Positions 5,676 to 10,283 of a DNA stretch of 10,283 nt are shown here, piece by piece. Source of the DNA: JAYEMH01 sp034717985 [NCBI: Candidatus Ratteibacteria bacterium] (GTDB lineage Bacteria; CAZDME01; JAYEMH01); NCBI GenBank assembly GCA_034717985.1, contig JAYEMH010000022.1, forward strand, positions 3,949-14,231, given 5' to 3'. How positions within the stretch are numbered: position 1 is the stretch's first letter; each line of letters opens with the position of its first letter. The notes under the pieces were generated by a model. The model was not told the DNA's origin, searched no databases, and was given only the letters and a program-made list of their open reading frames with translations. Both the position numbers and the translations under genes were made by a program.

Positions 5676-7139
5676 TTATTCAAACTCAAATCTTTTCTTG
5701 GCAAAAAGCTTCAGGCAGGCATCTACTACCCGGGTATCATAAAGAATACCCCTGTTTTTGGAGATTTCCGCCAGGGCCCCGTCTATGCCGAGAGCATTCC
5801 GGTAAGGCCGATGAAAAGCCATCGCTTCAACAACATCAGCTACCCCTAAGATTCTTGCTTCCAGAAGAATGCCCTCATCGGAGAGCCCTAAAGGGTAGCC
5901 GGAACCGTTCATTCTTTCATGATGCTGAAGCACCATTTTGGCAATCGGCCAGTGAAATTCTATCGTTTTCAATATGTCATAACCGCGCTGGGAATGAGTC
6001 CTAATTATCTCAAATTCGATTTTACTTAAGCGGTCGGGCTTACTGAGAATTTCGGAAGGCACATAAATTTTGCCGATATCATGAAGAATTCCCGCCAGGC
6101 GTATTCCGCTAATCTGATCCTCCGAAAGACCCATCTCCCTGGCAATAGCACAGGCCAGATTCGCTACACGCCGCTGGTGCCCGGCCGTATAGGGGTCTCT
6201 GGTCTCAATTATCTCGGTCATCGCCTGAACGGTTTCTTCAAATACTCTCTGTAAGGTATCGAAACTTTGTTGAATTCTTGCCTCGGCCTTCTTACGTTCG
6301 GTGATATCCTGCCAAGTTTCTATCGCCCCGGTTAGTTTTCCCTCAATGTCTCGCAACGGCGCAGCGGTAGAAAACAGCCACCTGTCTCCCACGTAAGGGA
6401 AGAAATCTTCCGCTTCGTAAGCCCCTTTAATAACGGTGGATTTTCGATATCTATCATCATAATATCTTCTCATCTTTTTCTCTGAAACCTTATCTACGAT
6501 AAGATCAGCCATAATCGGCCTTTGTTCAGGATAAAAAGCGCTCCACTGTTTTTTTGTGCCAATCATTTTCCGGGCAGGAATCCCGGTCAGGTTCTCACAG
6601 GCCGTGTTCCAGTGGGTAATAAGATGGTTCCGGTCAATAACAGCGGTGGGGATGGAATTACCCTGAATGATTTGTGAAAGCCGTTTCTCACTCTCCTCAA
6701 GCGCCGCCTCGGTCTTCTTGCAGTCGGTGATTTCTATATCTACCCCTCTATATCCCAGAAATTTTCCTTTCTCATCGATTATCGGCACACCGCTGGTTGA
6801 AAGCCAGACTATCCGGCCATTTTTACATATGTTTCGGTTAATAAATTTGCGGAAAGGACCTCTTTGGGCAAACATTTCAAAAGCCTTCTTCTTCACTTCC
6901 TCCCGGTCCTCAGGATGACAGAGGTCATAAAAATGCTTTTTCAGCACTTCCTCTGGTTTATACCCTAAAATCTTCTCCACCGCCGGGCCGGAATAGGTAT
7001 ATTTTCCTTTAGGGTCAACCTCCCAAATCCAGCCAAAGGCAGTCTCGCTTATATCTTTAAACCTTTCCCCGTTCTCTTTTAACAGTTTTTCTACCTCTTG
7101 TTGTCCTCCAGATAAATTCTTTGATTCGCCTTTTCCCAT
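5676..7139 (-). CDS. PAS-PAS-HD-GYP cyclic-di-GMP phosphodiesterase
   Basis: HD-GYP proteins hydrolyse cyclic-di-GMP, usually to pGpG or GMP. Counting 487 residues from the ATG at 7139, the first PAS with its PAC end is at about 22-143, the second at 152-288, a short helix links them to the HD-GYP domain at 300-483. Metal and active-site residues are present: His320 (TAGHQRR), His353-Asp354 (ILHDIGK), Lys357, His382, His406-His407 and the GYP motif NGSGYP (411-416). Asn411 replaces the more usual Asp. No membrane segment is seen, so it is cytosolic. The ATG is chosen because GGAGG lies 5 bases upstream; an upstream TTG at 7172 lies inside the repeat element and is unlikely. The second PAS is nearly the same as that of the kinase at 8516. 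It ends 46 bases before the dehydrogenase gene. Confidence 0.95.
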   Translation of the reverse strand: MGKGESKNLSGGQQEVEKLLKENGERFKDISETAFGWIWEVDPKGKYTYSGPAVEKILGYKPEEVLKKHFYDLCHPEDREEVKKKAFEMFAQRGPFRKFINRNICKNGRIVWLSTSGVPIIDEKGKFLGYRGVDIEITDCKKTEAALEESEKRLSQIIQGNSIPTAVIDRNHLITHWNTACENLTGIPARKMIGTKKQWSAFYPEQRPIMADLIVDKVSEKKMRRYYDDRYRKSTVIKGAYEAEDFFPYVGDRWLFSTAAPLRDIEGKLTGAIETWQDITERKKAEARIQQSFDTLQRVFEETVQAMTEIIETRDPYTAGHQRRVANLACAIAREMGLSEDQISGIRLAGILHDIGKIYVPSEILSKPDRLSKIEFEIIRTHSQRGYDILKTIEFHWPIAKMVLQHHERMNGSGYPLGLSDEGILLEARILGVADVVEAMAFHRPYRNALGIDGALAEISKNRGILYDTRVVDACLKLFAKKRFEFE

Positions 7140-7164
7140 TACTCCTCCGTTTGCCTTAAACGAT

Positions 7165-7480
7165 ACTGTCAAAAATTAACCACAGAGAACACAGAGAACT
7201 TCTTTTCTTTTTTTTGACCCTTTTATTTTTTTATCTATAACGGACAGGTCATGACCTGTCCCTACACATTTTTTATTATTTTTCCTCTGTGGACTCCGTG
7301 GTTACATTCTTTCTCTGTATTTGTGATATTTTGCCTGCCCCGCACCTAAGCCAAAGGCGAATGGTATCAGGGTTTGTCCTGTGTTCACCTGTGTTTATCT
7401 GTGGTTTGTTTTTTTTGTTTTCTTCTCTGTGAACTCTGTGGTTCATTCTTTCATGTTCTTTCATGTTTTATTTGACACTA
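7165..7480. mobile_element. Inverted-repeat-bounded intergenic element, copy 2 (MITE-like)
   Basis: The outer ends ACTGTCAAA (7165-7173) and TTTGACACT (7471-7479) are inverted at 8 of 9 positions. Inside them a 21-base pair of arms (7178-7198 and 7423-7443, AACCACAGAG.../...CTCTGTGGTT) matches at 19 of 21. The body shares the copy-1 blocks and the same REP palindrome. It has no transposase, so it could only move in trans. The small minus-strand frame at 7276-7464 (NHRVHREEN, PQINTGEHR, TTESTEE) is the kind of spurious translation such repeats give. Function is unknown. Confidence 0.65.
7242..7265 (+). repeat. REP-like palindrome with CTAC tail in repeat copy 2
   Basis: GGACAGGTCATGACCTGTCC plus CTAC is identical to 54-77 and lies at the same place in the sister element, so it was present before that element duplicated. 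Confidence 0.75.
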
Positions 7481-7550
7481 CCCCTTAAACTTCTTTAGGG
7501 CATATATATCACTGAATACACCTTAGGCTATTATCTCCGATTCAAAGACC

Positions 7551-7676
7551 AAACTTTAGACATCAGACTTTAGACATCAGACATCAGACTTTAGACTTCA
7601 GACATCAGACATCAGACTTTAGACTTCAGACATCAAACCTTGTCTATTGTTTTTCGTCTTTCGTCTTTTGTCTGTT
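7551..7676. repeat. Heptamer tandem array that reverses orientation
   Basis: Thirteen seven-base units (7551-7641) read AGAC plus a variable triplet, mostly ATC, TTT or TTC, with slightly altered first and last units. From 7642 to 7676 five units read GTCT plus a triplet (one as GTTT), which is the same motif on the other strand. The period is exact throughout. The GTCT arm covers the last codons and stop of the response regulator ending at 7644. It resembles the short tandem heptamer repeats known from cyanobacteria. Nothing recognisable lies in 7481-7550. Confidence 0.9.
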
Positions 7677-8069
7677 GGACCTGCGTCCTTTATATCTACC
7701 AGATATCCTTAAAGCGCCGGTTATACTTTCAATTTCCCTTTTTAAATTGCTGGTTTTAATCACAAACCCGGAGGCTTTTAAATGCTTGGCTAACTTAAAT
7801 CGCTCTTCATTAGAAAATGCGGTAATTATAAATACAGGCAAATCCTTAGCCTTCCTCCTTATCTTTTTTAAAGTCTCAAGTCCGTCAAGCTCAGGCATTA
7901 ATATATCAAGAAAAACCGCATCCGGTTTGTCTTTCTTTATTTTATCTAAAGCTTCTTTACCGCTGGCGGCGGTAATCACCTCATAATGACTGGTTTCAAG
8001 TCTTTTTCTTATTATCTTTAAGAAATCCGGTTCATCGTCAACTACCAGCACCTTTTTTCGCTTTTTCAT
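7644..8069 (-). CDS. Single-domain response regulator (second of the pair)
   Basis: This 141-residue CheY-like receiver has acidic pair Asp11-Asp12, phosphoacceptor Asp55 (FLDILMP), Thr83 and Lys105, but Thr rather than Pro follows the Lys. No output domain is attached, so it would pass a phosphate or act by protein contact. The ATG at 8069 is used because a GGGGGT ribosome site lies 5 bases upstream and the receiver begins there. The gene overlaps the previous regulator by 32 bases, which suggests translational coupling. The basic tail (RYKGRRSNRQKTKDEKQ) is partly encoded by the heptamer array, so its end is probably not conserved. The likely phosphodonor is the kinase at 8516. Confidence 0.93.
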   Translation of the reverse strand: MKKRKKVLVVDDEPDFLKIIRKRLETSHYEVITAASGKEALDKIKKDKPDAVFLDILMPELDGLETLKKIRRKAKDLPVFIITAFSNEERFKLAKHLKASGFVIKTSNLKREIESITGALRISGRYKGRRSNRQKTKDEKQ

Positions 8070-8514
8070 TTTTACCCCCGTGTTTACTTTTTTTCCTGCC
8101 GGGCGAGATTTTCCTTTTGGACTTGGTATCGCGTTTGCCCTTTTTCTCCCCCGCAATTATCGTTTTCACTTCCCATAATAGATCTATGATGTTAAAAGGC
8201 TTGCTTATAAAACAACTCGCCCCCTTCTCCAGCCCCTTGGATAAATCAGCCTCGCCGGCTAACACCGTTAACATAATCACCGGTATATCTTTAGTCTTAT
8301 CGCTTTCTTTTAAAAGTTTGCATACTTCAAAACCGTTAATTCCCGGCATCATAACATCCAGAATAATTAACCCGGGGGCCTCTTCTTTAGCTTTGCTAAG
8401 ACAACTTTCTCCGTCCGAGGCGCCAATAACATCATATCCGGCATTTTTCAATCTAAACTCCAGCACTCTACGAACATCCAACTCATCGTCAACCACCAAG
8501 ATTTTCCCTGCCAT
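8038..8514 (-). CDS. Single-domain response regulator with lysine-rich tail
   Basis: The 158-residue protein is a receiver domain (about 1-122) with Asp9-Asp10, phosphoacceptor Asp53 (ILDVMMPG), Thr83 and Lys105-Pro106. The tail from about 123 to 158 is almost entirely Lys, Arg, Gly and Ser and has no recognisable fold; it could bind nucleic acid or be a linker. The ATG at 8514 is preceded by GAGAGG at a good distance and leaves one base between it and the stop of the kinase gene. The pair is therefore a kinase-regulator operon. Longer upstream starts would run back into the kinase coding sequence. Confidence 0.95.
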   Translation of the reverse strand: MAGKILVVDDELDVRRVLEFRLKNAGYDVIGASDGESCLSKAKEEAPGLIILDVMMPGINGFEVCKLLKESDKTKDIPVIMLTVLAGEADLSKGLEKGASCFISKPFNIIDLLWEVKTIIAGEKKGKRDTKSKRKISPGRKKSKHGGKNEKAKKGAGS

Positions 8515-8515
8515 A

Positions 8516-10045
8516 TTAACCTCTCTGTTCTTTAATAGGTAAAACAAAATGAAATGTCGTTCCTTTACCGATTTTTGATTTGGCCCAAATTTTCCCGCGG
8601 TGTTTTTCGACAATCTCTTTAGAAATTGCCAGGCCCAGGCCTGTGCCTCCCATTTTTCCTCCCTTGGGCGCGGCTAATTGCTCAAATCTATGGAATAGCC
8701 TTGGTAAATCCTTCTTTTTAATTCCGGGGCCGGTATCCCGGACCGAAACCTGAACCATATTCTTCCCCCGGCCGGTCGTAATTACCACCTGCCCTTTGTC
8801 TGTAAATTTAACGGCATTATTAACGATATTGACTAAGACCTGGGTGATTTTATCCTTATCAAACCTTATCCGGGGCAATTTATCTTTCAATCTAATAGAA
8901 AAATCCAATCCTTCTTCCCCGGCTAAAGAAGACATAGTACGCCAAATATCTTTAACCACCTCGTTTATGTCATTTTTCTGTATATTAAACTCCATCTTGC
9001 CTCTTTCCAATTTTTGAAAATCTAAAGCATTATGGATTAACCTGGCCAGTCTATCTACATTTCGTTTGGCCATATCCAAAAAATCTTTTTGTTCGCCATT
9101 TATTTCTCCGGCAGAGCCGTCGAGCACTATGGCTATTGCTTCTTTTATCGCTGTCAGCGGGGTTCTTAATTCATGAGAAACCATAGAAATAAACTGCGAT
9201 TTTACCTCCATCGCTTCCTTTAAGCTCTTTTCAACCCGTTTGCGCTCGGTAATATCCTGCAGGGTCTCTATCGCGCCAATTATTCTTCCCTCAAGGTCTC
9301 GCAGCGGCGCTGCGGTAAAAAAAAGGTATTTCCCCCCTTTACCTACACGAAGAAAAAAATCTTCAGCTTCGTATGCTCCCTTTATCACCGCGGACTTGCG
9401 GTACTTATCAGCGTAATATCCGGCTATTTCTTTTTCTGAGGCTTCACCCACGATAAGGTCAGTCATCAGCGGCCTCTTTTTAGAATAAAAAGCGCTCCAC
9501 TGTTTCCGGGTCCCAATCATTTTCTTGGCAGAGATGCCCGTCAAACTTTCGCAGGCCTTGTTCCAGTGAGTAACCAGGCGGCGGTTATCAATAACAAAGG
9601 TGGGGATAGAACTGCCCTGGATAATTTGTGAAAGCCGTTTTTCGCTCTCCCGGAGGGCCTCCTCGGCCCGCCTGTGTTCGGGCAGGATATTTGAAATGAA
9701 TTTATTCGCATCATATTTATCAAACGTAAACAGCTTCACCCCTGTTTCAAATGCACCCTTGCCTTTTTTTGACTGAAGAGGACGAGACCACCTTACCTCT
9801 CCTTCTAAATGCAGCGGTTTTGGCTCAGAGGGGAAAAAAATCTCCAATTCAAGCCTGCTTCCAAACTCTAACTTCTTCTTTGAGATAAAACAAATCCCTT
9901 CTACGCTTATATTTCTGCTTATTCCGGAAATCTTTCCCGAAAGGGTGCTCTCCTTTCTTTTTTCTTGAATTTGGAAATTAATCTTGATTTCCGTGTCAAA
10001 TCTTATGTATTTCCTTCTATCCACCGGCTTTTGTTTCTCAAGCAC
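8516..10045 (-). CDS. PilZ-PAS hybrid-sensor histidine kinase
   Basis: This 509-residue kinase has no membrane segment and looks cytosolic. An N-terminal PilZ domain (about 8-120) carries both cyclic-di-GMP binding motifs: RxxxR as Arg11-Lys-Tyr-Ile-Arg15 and NxSxxG as Asn45-Ile-Ser47-Val-Glu-Gly50. A PAS domain with PAC end follows at 135-270, then HisKA with the phosphorylated His291 (SHELRTPL), and HATPase_c with the N-box (NIVNNAVKF, 406-414), DTGPGI (437-442) and GGTGLGLAI (466-474). PilZ at the front of a histidine kinase is uncommon; cyclic-di-GMP binding would directly tune phosphorylation of the two downstream regulators (inference). The start is GTG at 10045, with AAGGAG 8 bases upstream. 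Transcription probably starts at the promoter at 10107-10135. Confidence 0.96.
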   Translation of the reverse strand: MLEKQKPVDRRKYIRFDTEIKINFQIQEKRKESTLSGKISGISRNISVEGICFISKKKLEFGSRLELEIFFPSEPKPLHLEGEVRWSRPLQSKKGKGAFETGVKLFTFDKYDANKFISNILPEHRRAEEALRESEKRLSQIIQGSSIPTFVIDNRRLVTHWNKACESLTGISAKKMIGTRKQWSAFYSKKRPLMTDLIVGEASEKEIAGYYADKYRKSAVIKGAYEAEDFFLRVGKGGKYLFFTAAPLRDLEGRIIGAIETLQDITERKRVEKSLKEAMEVKSQFISMVSHELRTPLTAIKEAIAIVLDGSAGEINGEQKDFLDMAKRNVDRLARLIHNALDFQKLERGKMEFNIQKNDINEVVKDIWRTMSSLAGEEGLDFSIRLKDKLPRIRFDKDKITQVLVNIVNNAVKFTDKGQVVITTGRGKNMVQVSVRDTGPGIKKKDLPRLFHRFEQLAAPKGGKMGGTGLGLAISKEIVEKHRGKIWAKSKIGKGTTFHFVLPIKEQRG

Positions 10046-10106
10046 CTTTATTACTCCTTATTCAGACTGCTTATTTGTCTGTCTTCATTTATACTTATTA
10101 TGCTAT

Positions 10107-10135
10107 ATTATACCCGCAATTCTATCCGTAGTCAA
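10107..10135 (-). promoter_or_regulatory. Sigma70-type promoter of the kinase-regulator operon
   Basis: On the minus strand TTGACT (10130-10135) and TATAAT (10107-10112) are 17 bases apart, close to ideal. Transcription would begin near 10100, giving a leader of about 55 bases. That leader holds a small CAGAC/GTCTG inverted repeat before the ribosome site. No operator is recognised. Confidence 0.75.
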
Positions 10136-10152
10136 AATAAAAATTTAAAAAC

Positions 10153-10181
10153 TTGATTTTTGTCTGCCCATCGGTTAATAT
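10153..10181 (+). promoter_or_regulatory. Possible divergent promoter
   Basis: TTGATT (10153-10158) and TAATAT (10176-10181) are 17 bases apart and would drive transcription rightward into the heptamer array and beyond the window. Four of six bases match in each box, so this is tentative. Confidence 0.3.
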
Positions 10182-10185
10182 AAAC

Positions 10186-10283
10186 AGACCACAGACAATA
10201 GACATTAGACAAGAGACAACAGACAATAGGCAAAAGACAGCAGACCACAGACAATAGACAAGAGACAAAAACCAAAAACAAAA
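10186..10283 (+). repeat. Heptamer tandem array, second locus (runs off window end)
   Basis: Fourteen exact seven-base steps, nearly all AGAC plus a triplet (CAC, AAT, ATT, AAG, AAC, AGC, AAA), run to the window edge; the last two decay to AACCAAA and AACAAAA. The AGACCAC-AGACAAT pair recurs eight units later. It is the same motif as at 7551-7676 with different triplets. Confidence 0.9.

Noticed and set aside
7167-7172. Perfect TTGACA as a -35 box for the HD-GYP gene
   Set aside because: The start codon is only about 27 bases downstream and no -10 box fits between them.
7551-7676. CRISPR array
   Set aside because: Units are seven bases with no long repeats or unique spacers, and no cas genes are present.
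8117-8542. 141-codon plus-strand frame opposite the first regulator
   Set aside because: It mirrors the conserved receiver gene on the other strand and has no recognisable protein features.

Overview
The window is a bacterial chromosome segment of moderate GC content. Eight intact protein genes all lie on the minus strand. The only plus-strand gene is a broken mobile-element gene. The lineage cannot be fixed from the sequence. A minimal two-gene SufC-SufB iron-sulfur system, short palindromes with a GTAG guide, an intergenic CACAGAG-type repeat and heptamer repeats together suggest an uncultured anaerobic bacterium, possibly a candidate phylum such as Omnitrophota or a relative (low confidence).

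In the direction of transcription (right to left) the layout is as follows. (1) 10046-10283 holds a heptamer repeat array and a strong sigma70-type promoter. (2) 8516-10045 encodes a histidine kinase with an N-terminal PilZ domain (PilZ-PAS-HisKA-HATPase), followed without a gap by two single-domain response regulators (8038-8514 and 7644-8069). (3) 7140-7643 is non-coding and filled with an inverted heptamer array and an inverted-repeat-bounded element whose second copy is at 1-383. (4) 5676-7139 encodes a PAS-PAS-HD-GYP protein. Its second PAS domain is about 70% identical by eye to the PAS domain of the kinase. (5) 4316-5629 and 3185-4270 encode a lysine-ketoglutarate-reductase-like dehydrogenase and a YheC/D-like ATP-grasp enzyme, an unfamiliar pair. 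(6) 2400-3184 is an AT-rich mobile island: a RAYT (REP-associated tyrosine transposase) pseudogene with REP palindromes beside it and inside it, bounded by one good and one poor integron attC-like site. (7) 1539-2321 and 388-1599 encode SufC and SufB behind their own promoter. (8) 1-387 is repeat DNA.

Two themes stand out. The kinase and the HD-GYP protein look like two outputs of one sensed signal, and both touch cyclic-di-GMP: the HD-GYP domain would degrade it and the PilZ domain would read it. This is inferred from domains and shared PAS sequence. The second theme is repeat biology. At least six REP hairpins keep their base pairing while their stems differ, and two of them form an inverted REPIN-like pair inside the transposase reading frame. 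The heptamer arrays have also supplied the last codons of a response regulator.
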